From assembly GCF_010448835.1 (NCBI RefSeq), contig NZ_CP048409.1, forward strand, positions 4,629,501 to 4,693,500: DNA of 64,000 nt, given 5' to 3'. Positions 8,478-17,010 of the stretch are shown in pieces. Under the pieces are notes generated by a model. That model did no database searches. It saw nothing but the letters and a program-made list of their open reading frames with translations, and was not told the DNA's origin. Made by a program: the position numbers and the translations under genes. Within the stretch, counting starts at the first letter, position 1, and each line of letters begins with the position of its first letter. The stretch comes from Draconibacterium halophilum (lineage in GTDB: Bacteria; Bacteroidota; Bacteroidia; Bacteroidales; Prolixibacteraceae).

Positions 8478-9614
8478 ATGGAATTATTTAACGTATATCC
8501 ACTTTTCGACATCACTCCCGTAAAGGCAAAAGGCTGCTATGTTTGGGATGAGAACGGAAAGAAATACCTCGATCTTTACGGCGGGCACGCGGTAATTTCA
8601 ATTGGGCACAGCCATCCGACTTATATCGAAAATATAAGCGATCAACTTCAGCAAATTGGGTTCTATTCCAATTCGGTTCAAAATCCATTGCAAAAGGAAC
8701 TGGCTGAAAAACTAGGCAAACAATCAGGCTGCGAAGATTACCAGTTATTTCTTTGCAACTCGGGTGCCGAGGCCAACGAGAATGCACTAAAACTGGCCTC
8801 TTTCATTACCGGTAAAAAGAAAATTATCAGTTATAAAAAAGGGTTCCATGGACGTACATCTGCCGCTGTGGCCATTACCGATAATCCGAAAATTATTGCA
8901 CCTGTTAACGAAACAGACAATGCGGTTATCCTGCCGTTTAACGATATTAACGCAACAGAAGAAGTTTTAAAACAAGGCGATGTGGCCGCGGTAATTGTTG
9001 AAGGAATTCAGGGAATTGGAGGGATTTACGTACCCGACACCGAATTCCTGACAAAACTGAAACAGCTGACTGAAAAATATGTGGCCGTTCTAATTCTGGA
9101 TGAAATACAATCGGGTTACGGACGAAGCGGAAAATTTTTCGCCTATCAACATACCGATATAAAACCCGACATTGTCACCATGGCAAAAGGAATGGGTAAC
9201 GGATTCCCGATTGGCGGCGTACTCATTCAACCGGAAATTGAGCCGTGGTTTGGCATGCTCGGAACCACTTTTGGTGGCAACCACCTGGCTTGTGCTGCTG
9301 CAATTGCAGTTCTTGATGTAATGAAAGACGAAAAACTGGTTGAGAATGCCGAAAAAGTTGGAAATTACCTGATGGATAAACTGGCGGCAATTGATGCAGA
9401 GTTTGAGATCAGAGGAGAAGGATTGATGATCGGGTTGGAATTCAAGAAACCAATTGCCGAGATTCGCAAGAAATTGCTTTTCGATTACGGTATTTTTACC
9501 GGCGTATCGGGGCAAAATATTATCAGGCTGTTGCCACCGCTCAGCCTTACAACCGAACAAGCCGACACCTTTTTAGCAGCGTTTGCAGAAGTACTTGGCT
9601 CGTTCGCTGAATAA
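8478..9614 (+). CDS. argD: N-acylornithine aminotransferase
   Basis: 378 residues. Class III PLP-dependent aminotransferase that converts the N-acylglutamate semialdehyde to N-acylornithine. Seen: FLCNSGAEANENALKLA, the PLP-binding stretch LILDEIQSGYGRSGKFFAY and the Schiff-base Lys in TMAKGMGNGFPIGG. 71 nt after argC, with a heptamer repeat array in the gap. Acetyl- versus succinyl-ornithine preference cannot be told from the motifs. Confidence 0.95.
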   Translation: MELFNVYPLFDITPVKAKGCYVWDENGKKYLDLYGGHAVISIGHSHPTYIENISDQLQQIGFYSNSVQNPLQKELAEKLGKQSGCEDYQLFLCNSGAEANENALKLASFITGKKKIISYKKGFHGRTSAAVAITDNPKIIAPVNETDNAVILPFNDINATEEVLKQGDVAAVIVEGIQGIGGIYVPDTEFLTKLKQLTEKYVAVLILDEIQSGYGRSGKFFAYQHTDIKPDIVTMAKGMGNGFPIGGVLIQPEIEPWFGMLGTTFGGNHLACAAAIAVLDVMKDEKLVENAEKVGNYLMDKLAAIDAEFEIRGEGLMIGLEFKKPIAEIRKKLLFDYGIFTGVSGQNIIRLLPPLSLTTEQADTFLAAFAEVLGSFAE

Positions 9615-9652
9615 AAAATGATTTGAAAACTACATTTTCTAAATTCGACAAA

Positions 9653-10450
9653 ATGGAAAATAAAAAAATAGCAATAATCGGGGTAGGAAACATGGGAGGT
9701 GCCATTGCACTTGGTCTTTTAAAATCGGGCTCAGTTGAAGCAAGCAATATCTCCGTTTCCGACAGAAAAGAAGCTACGCTCAAAAAAATGAGCGACCTGG
9801 GAATTGATGCTTACGACAACAACATTGACGCAGCAAAAGACGCAGATGTGATCATCGTTGCCGTAAAACCCTATCATATTGAGGGAGTAATTAATACCCT
9901 GAAACCCATTTTGTCGCCGGAGAAGATTTTCATTTCCATTGTTGCCGGAGTTGGCATTGACGAGCTTGGAGAGATGGCTGGAAACAACATTCCAATTTTC
10001 CGGGTAATGCCAAACACCGCAATTGCTTTACAGGAATCGCTAACCTGTATTTCGGCAAATGGTAACACCGAACCATACCGCGAGTATGTAGTTGAACTGT
10101 TCGACAAACTGGGAAAAACCATCGAAATTCCGGAAGAACTTATGGCTGCTGCAACTGTACTTTCGTCGTGTGGTATTGCTTATGCGCTGCGTTATATCCG
10201 TGCTGCTATGCAAGGTGGTATCGAGATTGGTTTTAGCGCCGAAATGGCTCAGCTTATTACAGCACAAACGGTAAAAGGTGCAACCGAATTGTTACTTCAA
10301 TCGGGACATCACCCTGAAAGAGAGATCGATAAAGTAACCACTCCGATGGGTGTTACTATTACCGGCCTGAACGAAATGGAACACAAAGGCTTTAGCTCTT
10401 CACTAATTCAGGGAGTTTTGGCTTCGTACAAAAAAATAAAAGACAACTAA
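9653..10450 (+). CDS. proC: pyrroline-5-carboxylate reductase
   Basis: 265 residues from the ATG at 9653, which begins MENKKIAIIGVGNMGG; the TTG-initiated extension upstream lacks family character. Last step of proline synthesis. Seen: N-terminal Rossmann GxGxxG, VKPYHIEGVINTL, and a C-terminal dimerisation domain with KVTTPMGVTITGLNEMEHKG. It is followed by proB after 6 nt, so the proline genes sit inside the arginine block. Confidence 0.95.
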   Translation: MENKKIAIIGVGNMGGAIALGLLKSGSVEASNISVSDRKEATLKKMSDLGIDAYDNNIDAAKDADVIIVAVKPYHIEGVINTLKPILSPEKIFISIVAGVGIDELGEMAGNNIPIFRVMPNTAIALQESLTCISANGNTEPYREYVVELFDKLGKTIEIPEELMAAATVLSSCGIAYALRYIRAAMQGGIEIGFSAEMAQLITAQTVKGATELLLQSGHHPEREIDKVTTPMGVTITGLNEMEHKGFSSSLIQGVLASYKKIKDN

Positions 10451-10456
10451 AGAATT

Positions 10457-11566
10457 GTGCAGACCCGCTATAAAAAAATAACAGTAAAAGTAGGCAGCAA
10501 TGTGTTGGCCAAAGCCGACGGAACGCTCAACGTGGCGCGCATTGCCCATCTGGTAGACCAAATTGCTCATTTGCAAAAAAATGGCGTTGAGGTGGTTTTG
10601 GTATCATCGGGGGCAGTTGCTGCAGGCCGTGCTGTTATGAGTAAAACAAAAAAATCGGACGCCGTATCGCAACGACAGTTATGGGCTGCACTGGGGCAGG
10701 TAAAATTAATATCGCGTTATTCTGATTTTTTCCACGAAGAAGGGTTGACCTGCGCACAGGTACTCACCACAAAGGAAAATTTTTCGAGCCGTGGACATTA
10801 CCTGAACATGAAAAACTGTATTACTACATTGCTGGAAAATAAAGTGATACCAATTGTAAATGAGAATGACACCATCTCGATAACCGAGTTGATGTTTACC
10901 GACAACGACGAACTTTCAGGATTAATCGCGTCGATGGTAGATTCGGAAGCACTAATCATCCTCAGCAATATTGACGGTGTTTACACTGCACATCCGGATA
11001 GTGATGGTGCCGAATTGATAGAACACATTAGAGTTGCCGATAAAGGACCTCAGGATGCAATTTCGTCAGAACGTTCAGATTTTGGCCGCGGCGGAATGCT
11101 AACCAAATTTCGCATTGCCAAAAAAGTTGCCGGCGATGGAATTGGTGTTCACGTAGCTAACGGAACCCGATCAAATGTGCTGATAGATTTATTGGACAAA
11201 TCGAAAAACCTAAAACACACTTTTTTCGTACCTAACGTCAAGCCATCGAGTGGAGTAAAAAAATGGATCGGCTATTCCGACGGTTTTGCAAAGGGACAGG
11301 TACAAATCAACGAAGGAGCAAGAAAAGCACTGCTTTCCGATAAAGCCGTTAGCTTGCTGCCGGTGGGAATTGAGAAAGTTGAAAGCGAATTCAAAAAAGG
11401 AGACCTAATTAAAATAGTAGACACAAACGGCGAACTTGTTGGCATGGGAAAAGCCTCGTACGGATCAGAAAAGATTGAAATGGGAAAACAATCCGACAAG
11501 CAAAAACCGGTAATTCATTACGATTATTTGTATTTAGAATATAAAACAAACGAAACATTAATATAG
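10457..11566 (+). CDS. proB: glutamate 5-kinase with PUA domain
   Basis: 369 residues from a GTG start, 6 nt after proC. Phosphorylates glutamate, the first committed step of proline synthesis. Seen: the amino-acid-kinase start KITVKVGSNVLA, LVSSGAVAAGRAVM, VNENDTISI, and FGRGGMLTKFRIAKK, followed by a C-terminal PUA domain (about residues 280-360). Full length. Confidence 0.95.
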   Translation: MQTRYKKITVKVGSNVLAKADGTLNVARIAHLVDQIAHLQKNGVEVVLVSSGAVAAGRAVMSKTKKSDAVSQRQLWAALGQVKLISRYSDFFHEEGLTCAQVLTTKENFSSRGHYLNMKNCITTLLENKVIPIVNENDTISITELMFTDNDELSGLIASMVDSEALIILSNIDGVYTAHPDSDGAELIEHIRVADKGPQDAISSERSDFGRGGMLTKFRIAKKVAGDGIGVHVANGTRSNVLIDLLDKSKNLKHTFFVPNVKPSSGVKKWIGYSDGFAKGQVQINEGARKALLSDKAVSLLPVGIEKVESEFKKGDLIKIVDTNGELVGMGKASYGSEKIEMGKQSDKQKPVIHYDYLYLEYKTNETLI

Positions 11567-11577
11567 AAAAATAAAAT

Positions 11578-11670
11578 AGCTCAGAATATCCTTTAACTTA
11601 CGTTTGTCTAGCATGACAAACTACCCTTACTCCCTTTTTTTGATGCCTTAATTTTAACTTATTCTGAGCT
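11578..11670. repeat. nested inverted repeat between proB and proA
   Basis: AGCTCAGAATA (11578-11588) and TATTCTGAGCT (11660-11670) are perfect 11-bp inverted repeats. Inside them GTTTGTC (11602-11608) and GACAAAC (11615-11621) form a second hairpin. The 93-bp unit has no coding potential and is followed at once by the terminator at 11671. MITE-like or a folded leader; no target-site duplication was recognised. Confidence 0.5.
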
Positions 11671-11699
11671 CCCTCTCCCTCCCCCGGGAGAGGGTTTTT
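11671..11699 (+). terminator. intrinsic terminator between proB and proA
   Basis: CCCTCTCCC (11671-11679), a 6-nt C-rich loop, GGGAGAGGG (11686-11694), then TTTTT. A strong GC stem with a U-tract. It should end transcription from argR through proB, so proA would need read-through or its own promoter, which was not recognised in the 19 nt left. Confidence 0.7.
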
Positions 11700-11718
11700 C
11701 GTTGAAAGACCATAAATT

Positions 11719-12969
11719 ATGAAGATAGAACAACAGCTAAAAAAAACGCTTGATGCGTCGCGCAAATTAAACCTGGTGAATGACGACCAGGTGAAAAAAG
11801 TATTGCTGGAACTGGCACACGAAGCAAGGGCAAAATCGGTTTTTATTCTTTCGGAGAACCAAAAAGATCTGGATCGTATGGATCCGCAAGATCCAAAGTT
11901 CGACCGACTGAAATTATCGAAAGAAAGGATAGAAGGCATTGCCAGAGACATGGAAAATGTTGCTCGTCTTGAGAGCCCTGTTGGAATAACATTAAAAGAA
12001 ACAGAACGTGATAATGGACTAAAAATTAAGAAAGTTTCGGTGCCTTTTGGTGTTATCGGGATAATTTACGAAGCCCGCCCCAATGTTACTTTCGACGTTT
12101 TTGCCTTGTGCCTGAAATCGGGTAACGCCTGTGTTTTAAAAGGTGGCAGCGATGCCATTTACTCCAACCAGGCTATTGTTTCTATTATACGCGATGTACT
12201 AAAGAAATTTGATTTTGACGAAAATACGGTAACACTACTTCCTGCCGGACGTGAAGAAACCAACGAAATGTTGCGTGCCCATGGCTACATCGACCTTATC
12301 ATTCCTAGAGGAAGCCAGGGGCTAATAAATTTTGTACGCGAAAATGCCACCATTCCGGTAATTGAAACCGGTGCCGGAATATGCCACACTTATTTCGATG
12401 AATTTGGTGATGCCGAAAAAGGCCGCGAAATTATATTTAATGCCAAAACCCGCCGCCCATCGGTGTGTAATGCTCTCGATTGCCTGGTAATTCACGATAG
12501 TCGCCTTACCGAGTTAAACGGTTTTGCAAAAAAACTCTCGGAAGAAAAAGTAGTGATTTACGCCGACGAAAAAGCTTTCGAACAGATTCAAGCTACTTAT
12601 CCAAAAGAACTGTTATTTGAAGCTACCGAAGAATCATTCGGAACAGAATTCTTATCGATGAAAATGTCGGTTAAAACAGTAGGCTCTTTCGACGAAGCAT
12701 TGGACCATATTAATACACATACATCAAAACACAGTGAGGCGATTGTTACTGAAAACCAGGAGCGTATTGAAACATTCTGCAAAATGGTAGATGCTTCATC
12801 TGTATATTCAAATGCATCAACCGCTTATACCGACGGTGCCCAATTTGGACTGGGAGCTGAGATTGGCATCAGCACACAAAAATTACACGCTCGCGGGCCA
12901 ATGGCACTGGAAGAATTGACCAGCTATAAATGGATAATTGAAGGAAACGGACAAGTAAGACCTAAATAA
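11719..12969 (+). CDS. proA: gamma-glutamyl phosphate reductase
   Basis: 416 residues. NADPH-dependent reduction of glutamyl phosphate from ProB. Seen: GVIGIIYEARPNVTFD, GGSDAIYSNQAIV, the catalytic Cys region in RRPSVCNALDCLVIH, and the C-terminal LGAEIGISTQKLHARGPM. Full length. Placed after a strong terminator, so it may be expressed differently from proB. Confidence 0.96.
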   Translation: MKIEQQLKKTLDASRKLNLVNDDQVKKVLLELAHEARAKSVFILSENQKDLDRMDPQDPKFDRLKLSKERIEGIARDMENVARLESPVGITLKETERDNGLKIKKVSVPFGVIGIIYEARPNVTFDVFALCLKSGNACVLKGGSDAIYSNQAIVSIIRDVLKKFDFDENTVTLLPAGREETNEMLRAHGYIDLIIPRGSQGLINFVRENATIPVIETGAGICHTYFDEFGDAEKGREIIFNAKTRRPSVCNALDCLVIHDSRLTELNGFAKKLSEEKVVIYADEKAFEQIQATYPKELLFEATEESFGTEFLSMKMSVKTVGSFDEALDHINTHTSKHSEAIVTENQERIETFCKMVDASSVYSNASTAYTDGAQFGLGAEIGISTQKLHARGPMALEELTSYKWIIEGNGQVRPK

Positions 12970-12996
12970 AAAATCAAAACTAAGTTTGAGGTTTAA

Positions 12997-13026
12997 GCTT
13001 CGTGCTTCCAACTTCGGACTTCCAAC
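12997..13026 (+). repeat. heptameric leader repeat before argF'
   Basis: Four 7-nt units: GCTTCGT, GCTTCCA, ACTTCGG, ACTTCCA, with a fifth decayed unit ACTTTTT. They end about 10 nt before the ATG at 13037. Reading through them in frame gives a spurious N-terminal extension of the gene. Confidence 0.55.
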
Positions 13027-13036
13027 TTTTTATAAC

Positions 13037-13984
13037 ATGAAGAAATTCACATCAGTAAAAGATATTCCCAGCATTGAAAAAGCGCTGGCAACTGCATTCG
13101 AAGTAAAAAATAACAAGTTTGGATTTCAACATCTGGGGAAAAACAAAACCATGGTTTTGGTATTTTTCAACTCAAGTCTGCGTACACGTTTAAGTACCCA
13201 AAAAGCTGCCATGAACATGGGCATGAATACTATGGTGATGAACGTAAACGAAGACAGCTGGCAACTGGAATCGGAAATGGGCGTGGTTATGGACGGCAAA
13301 AATGCCGAACACCTGCGCGAAGCCATTCCTGTTATTGGTAAATATTGCGATGTGATTGGTGTACGTGCTTTTGCCAAATTCGAAAACCGTGAAGACGATT
13401 ATTCGGAAAAAATACTAAGTCAGTTTGTTGAATTTGCCGATGTTCCGGTGGTGAGTATGGAAGGTGCTACGCGTCACCCATTACAAAGTTATGCCGATTT
13501 GGTAACCATTGAAGAACACAAAAAAGTAGAAAAACCAAAAGTCGTTCTAACATGGGCGCCACATCCACGTGCGTTGCCACAAGCTGTTGCCAACTCGTTT
13601 GTGGAATGGATGCGCGAAACCGACTATGAGCTGGTTGTTACACATCCGAAAGGGTACGAACTGGCACCTGAATTTATGGGCGATGCAAAAGTAGAATACG
13701 ATCAGAAAAAAGCGTTTGAAGGCGCTGATTTTATTTATGCTAAGAACTGGGCTTCGTACAACGATTACGGACAGATACTTTCAAAAGATTTGAACTGGAC
13801 AGTTGATGAAGCAAAAATGGCTTTAACCAACGATGCCAAATTTATGCACTGTCTTCCGGTACGCCGAAATATGGTGGTTACCGATGGTGTAATCGACAGC
13901 CCCAATTCAATTGTAGTAGACGAGGCTTACAACCGCGAAATTACAGCCCAGGCAGTGTTGAAAATGATTTTGGAAGATAAATAA
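13037..13984 (+). CDS. argF': N-succinylornithine carbamoyltransferase (SOTCase type)
   Basis: 315 residues from the ATG at 13037. The in-frame start 51 nt earlier lies in repeat DNA. Transfers carbamoyl phosphate to N-acylornithine, giving N-acylcitrulline. Seen: the carbamoyl-phosphate motif FFNSSLRTRLST (residues 43-54), HPLQSYADL, and HCLPVRRN near the C-terminus. By family knowledge the acetyl and succinyl enzymes differ at one loop position, Glu in AOTCase and Pro at 90 in the Bacteroides SOTCase. Here the aligned residue is Ala90 (MDGKNAEHLREA), without the Glu, which fits succinyl use. The overall sequence is clearly of the Bacteroides type. Confidence 0.9.
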   Translation: MKKFTSVKDIPSIEKALATAFEVKNNKFGFQHLGKNKTMVLVFFNSSLRTRLSTQKAAMNMGMNTMVMNVNEDSWQLESEMGVVMDGKNAEHLREAIPVIGKYCDVIGVRAFAKFENREDDYSEKILSQFVEFADVPVVSMEGATRHPLQSYADLVTIEEHKKVEKPKVVLTWAPHPRALPQAVANSFVEWMRETDYELVVTHPKGYELAPEFMGDAKVEYDQKKAFEGADFIYAKNWASYNDYGQILSKDLNWTVDEAKMALTNDAKFMHCLPVRRNMVVTDGVIDSPNSIVVDEAYNREITAQAVLKMILEDK

Positions 13985-13999
13985 GATGTTGTAGCTTTG
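13970..13999 (+). promoter_or_regulatory. promoter of the toxin-antitoxin operon
   Basis: TTG (13970-13972), a 19-nt spacer, then TAGCTTTG (13992-13999), a complete Bacteroidota -33/-7 pair. It overlaps the end of argF'. The predicted start of transcription falls at or next to the antitoxin ATG at 14007, so the message would be nearly leaderless. It may also drive hisA onwards. Confidence 0.65.
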
Positions 14000-14006
14000 T
14001 ATCGCG

Positions 14007-14222
14007 ATGAAGACAATTACAATTGACATATCAGACAAAGTATATAATTTATTCAGAGGGCTTTTGCAACAGCTCCCGAAAGGAAGTTATAATATTTATG
14101 ATGAGGACCCTGATGTGTTAAGTGTTGAAGAAAAAAAGGAACTTTATTCCATCAAAAATAAAATTGACAAAGGGGACTTAAGTGATTTTGAAGATTGGAA
14201 CGAGGTACAAGATAGATTTTAA
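14007..14222 (+). CDS. antitoxin of a RelE/ParE-type toxin-antitoxin pair
   Basis: 71 residues, acidic and helical (DEDPDVLSVEEKKELYSIKN). It begins with a beta strand KTITIDISDKVYNLF. No DNA-binding fold could be named with certainty. Its stop codon shares its last base with the ATG of the next gene, a usual antitoxin-toxin arrangement, and it has its own promoter. The call rests mostly on the partner gene and the overlap. Confidence 0.7.
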   Translation: MKTITIDISDKVYNLFRGLLQQLPKGSYNIYDEDPDVLSVEEKKELYSIKNKIDKGDLSDFEDWNEVQDRF

Positions 14223-14500
14223 TGTATGCTCTAAAAATTCATAAAAAAGCGCTTAAGTTTTTTCAATCTCGGAATGTTACCGAGAAAAAGCTTATTAAGT
14301 TAAAGCTGAATCTTTTATCAGAAAATCCATTTTCACATCCAAAACTTGATATAAAAAAACTAAAAGGTATCGATGATACTTTTCGATTGCGGATTGGCAA
14401 AATCAGAATAATCTATCAAGTTGCTGATGAGAAATTAGTTATTCTTATTATGTCTGCCGGAGCAAGAGGAGATATTTACAAAAAAAAACATGACCAATAA
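14222..14500 (+). CDS. RelE/ParE-family toxin
   Basis: 92 residues, basic. Seen: N-terminal LKIHKKALKFFQSR helix, KKLKGIDDTFRLRIGKIRIIYQV, and a terminal ILIMSAGARGDIY strand, the usual layout of RelE/ParE/YoeB toxins (central FRLRIGKxRIIY core). Such toxins are ribosome-dependent mRNases or gyrase inhibitors; which one cannot be told here. The final 11 bp overlap the start of hisA, so hisA translation is coupled to the toxin. Confidence 0.85.
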   Translation: MYALKIHKKALKFFQSRNVTEKKLIKLKLNLLSENPFSHPKLDIKKLKGIDDTFRLRIGKIRIIYQVADEKLVILIMSAGARGDIYKKKHDQ

Positions 14501-15220
14501 AATAGAAATAATACCTGCCATCGACCTAATTGATGCCAAATGTGTTCGACTTTCGCAGGGCGATTACAACCAAAAAACGGTTTACAACGAGAACCCGCTT
14601 GAAGTGGCAAAGATGTTTGAAGATGCAGGAATCACACGTTTGCACCTCGTTGATTTAGACGGGGCAAAAGCCAAGCACATTGTAAACCACAAAGTACTGG
14701 AAACCATTGCCGGAAAAACCAACCTGGTGATCGATTTTGGCGGTGGTCTGAAATCGGATGAAGACCTGGAGATTGCTTTTAATTCGGGGCTGCAATGGTA
14801 ACCGGTGGAAGTATCGCAGTAAAAGAAAAGGATACTTTTCTGAATTGGTTAGAGAAATTTGGCAGCGAAAAAATCATTCTGGGTGCCGATGCCAAAGACG
14901 GCAAAATTGCAGTTAGCGGCTGGATGGAAACCACCGAATTAGCAGTAATCGATTTTATTTCAGAATTTCAGAAACAAGGCATCAGCAAAGTAATTTCAAC
15001 AGATATTAGCCGCGACGGAATGTTGAGCGGACCTGCATTTGAACTTTATACTGAGATTATGGAAAAGCTGCCCGAAGTAGAAATTATTGCCAGCGGAGGA
15101 ATTGCGACAATGGACGACATATTAAAATTAGATGAAATGGGCGTTCCGGGAGTTATTACCGGAAAAGCCATTTATGAAAATCGCATAACTTTGAAAGAAA
15201 TTGAGCAATTTATTGCGTAA
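14490..15220 (+). pseudogene. hisA: ProFAR isomerase HisA, broken by a 1-nt frameshift
   Basis: Two adjoining frames (14490-14801 and 14795-15220) together encode a complete HisA of 243 residues if one G is restored. Frame 1 has IIPAIDLIDAKCVRLSQGDY and ends IAFNSG. Frame 2 continues with MVTGGSIAVKE and ends in a full (beta-alpha)8 barrel with STDISRDGMLSG and IASGGIATMDD. The break is in the run at 14786-14790, where TCGGGGCTGCAATG replaces the expected TCGGGGGCTGCAATG. HisA isomerises ProFAR to PRFAR for HisF. No other decay is seen, so a sequencing error or a recent mutation is likelier than an old pseudogene. Confidence 0.85.
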
Positions 15221-15229
15221 CAATTTTAC

Positions 15230-15313
15230 TGTCATTTCGATCCGTCGGCTGACGAAGAGAAATCTCTCTCTTAGTTGATACAGATTTCTCCTCGCCTACT
15301 CGTCGAAATGACA
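15230..15313. repeat. intergenic palindromic repeat (TGTCATTTCGA family) between hisA and hisF
   Basis: TGTCATTTCGA (15230-15240) and TCGAAATGACA (15303-15313) are perfect inverted ends, with inner arms GAGAAATCT (15257-15265) and AGATTTCTC (15282-15290). A second member of the family is at 45754-45815. This is a common dispersed hairpin type in Bacteroidota genomes. Confidence 0.75.
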
Positions 15314-15326
15314 AAACAGATAAAAA

Positions 15327-16082
15327 ATGCTTGCAAAAAGAATAATACCATGCCTCGATATCCGCAACGGACAAACCGTTAAGGGAATCAATTTTGTTGA
15401 CATTAAAGAAGTTGGCGACCCCGTTGAACTGGGTGCAAAATATGCAGCTGACGGAGCCGACGAGTTGTGTTTTCTGGATATTACAGCAACCCACGAAGGC
15501 CGTAAAACTTTTGTTGAGCTGGTAAAACGAATTGCAGCACACATTAATATTCCATTTACAGTTGGTGGCGGAATAAGCGAATTAAGCGATGCCGAAAAGC
15601 TTTTAGCTGCCGGTGCCGATAAAATCTCTATTAACTCATCGGCCGTTCGTAATCCAAAACTGATTGACGATTTGGCGCTGAATTTCGGAAGCCAGTTTGT
15701 TGTTGCTGCCATTGATGCACGCGGAGATGAAAACGAACACTGGACAGTAACCGTAAATGGCGGCCGAATTCCAACCGACAAAGAACTTTTTTCGTGGGCA
15801 AAAGAAGCTGAAGATCGTGGAGCAGGCGAGATACTTTTTACTTCGATGAACCACGACGGAACAAAAAACGGTTTTGCCAACAAAGAGCTTTCGAAGATGG
15901 CCGACATGCTGAAGATTCCGATTATTGCATCGGGCGGAGCAGGCGCTGAAGAACATTTTGTCGACGTTTTCACCAAGGGAAAAGCAGATGCAGGATTGGC
16001 AGCCAGTATATTTCACTACAACGAAATACCAATTCCGGTTCTTAAGAAATACTTAAAAGAACAAGGCATTGTGGTTCGATAG
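15327..16082 (+). CDS. hisF: imidazole glycerol phosphate synthase, cyclase subunit
   Basis: 251 residues. (beta-alpha)8 barrel that turns PRFAR plus ammonia from HisH into imidazole glycerol phosphate and AICAR. Seen: RIIPCLDIRNGQTVKGINF at the start with the catalytic Asp, PFTVGGGISE, and IIASGGAGAEEHF. No hisH is nearby in this window, so the partner must be encoded elsewhere. Reads in the same direction as hisA, separated by a palindromic repeat. Confidence 0.97.
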   Translation: MLAKRIIPCLDIRNGQTVKGINFVDIKEVGDPVELGAKYAADGADELCFLDITATHEGRKTFVELVKRIAAHINIPFTVGGGISELSDAEKLLAAGADKISINSSAVRNPKLIDDLALNFGSQFVVAAIDARGDENEHWTVTVNGGRIPTDKELFSWAKEAEDRGAGEILFTSMNHDGTKNGFANKELSKMADMLKIPIIASGGAGAEEHFVDVFTKGKADAGLAASIFHYNEIPIPVLKKYLKEQGIVVR

Positions 16083-16128
16083 CCAATCAAAAAGTTAACT
16101 TCGCAGCACAATTTTAGAATTAAAAATT

Positions 16129-16156
16129 GCTCCGGGCTTCTGGCTTCGGACTTCTT
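16129..16156 (+). repeat. heptameric leader repeat before hisIE
   Basis: Four 7-nt units: GCTCCGG, GCTTCTG, GCTTCGG, ACTTCTT, ending 9 nt before the hisIE ATG at 16166. Same period, strand and position as the arrays before argD, argF' and argH. Confidence 0.55.
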
Positions 16157-16165
16157 ACAAAGAAT

Positions 16166-16783
16166 ATGAGACAGCTTACAGATATTTCGCAGATCGATTT
16201 TAATAAAATGGACGGACTGATTCCTGCAATTATTCAGGATGCAGAAACACAAAATGTATTGATGCTTGGTTTTATGAACGAAGACGCGCTTGCCAAAACA
16301 CAGGAAATTGGCAAAGTGACATTTTTTAGCCGCACCAAAAACCGTTTGTGGACCAAAGGTGAAGAATCGGGAAATTTTCTGAGTGTTGTTTCAATGGCAA
16401 TTGACTGCGATAACGACACGGTTCTTCTAAAAGTAAATCCGGTTGGTCCGGTTTGCCACAAAGGCGACGATACTTGTTTTGAAGAAACAAACTCGGGCAA
16501 CGATATTCAGTTTTTGAGCTACCTTCAGGATTTTATCGACAAACGCAAAGCCGATATGCCGGAAGGATCATACACGACTTCTCTATTTCAGAAAGGCACA
16601 CGTAAAATCACACAAAAAGTTGGCGAAGAAGCAGTTGAAACTATAATTGGAGCCATGGCCAACGACAATGAAAACTTTATGTACGAAGCCGGCGACTTGT
16701 TGTATCACCTTATAGTACTACTAACGCACAAAGGTTACCGCATTGAAGATGTGGTTCGCGAGCTCAAGAAAAGACACAAATAA
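16166..16783 (+). CDS. hisI: bifunctional phosphoribosyl-AMP cyclohydrolase / phosphoribosyl-ATP pyrophosphatase
   Basis: 205 residues from the ATG at 16166. The TTG start at 16127 lies in repeat DNA. Also known as hisIE: it carries steps 2 and 3 of histidine synthesis. Seen: an N-terminal HisI domain with IDCDNDTVLLKVNPVGPVCH and the metal-ligand Cys in KGDDTCF, and a C-terminal HisE all-helical domain with KVGEEAVETIIGAM and YEAGDLLYHLIVLL. Last gene of the plus-strand amino acid block. Confidence 0.96.
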   Translation: MRQLTDISQIDFNKMDGLIPAIIQDAETQNVLMLGFMNEDALAKTQEIGKVTFFSRTKNRLWTKGEESGNFLSVVSMAIDCDNDTVLLKVNPVGPVCHKGDDTCFEETNSGNDIQFLSYLQDFIDKRKADMPEGSYTTSLFQKGTRKITQKVGEEAVETIIGAMANDNENFMYEAGDLLYHLIVLLTHKGYRIEDVVRELKKRHK

Positions 16784-16971
16784 TACGCTGTCCTTCAGCG
16801 CATTAAAACATTAACATATTTCCTTTCATCCTACCCGGCACAGTAATTTCTGATGCTACTGAACCCCACAAACATATTATAAAACACAGTTATGAAACAT
16901 AGTTCCATAACATAACTGTAAAACATTGTAAATAACCACTTTACAATTAGGCATATTTAAACAGTACTCCG

Positions 16972-16979
16972 TAGCTTTG
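16972..16979 (+). promoter_or_regulatory. promoter -7 element of the 17011 gene
   Basis: TAGCTTTG matches TAnnTTTG exactly and is identical to the -7 of the toxin-antitoxin promoter. It lies 31 nt before the ATG at 17011. No clear TTG at -33. Confidence 0.45.
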
Positions 16980-17010
16980 TTATATCTTCTAACTACAAAA
17001 AACCGCTTGT

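Noticed and set aside
14780..14800. Programmed frameshifting in hisA
   Set aside because: No slippery heptamer or downstream structure is evident, and the same G-run loss appears in another gene, so error or mutation is simpler.
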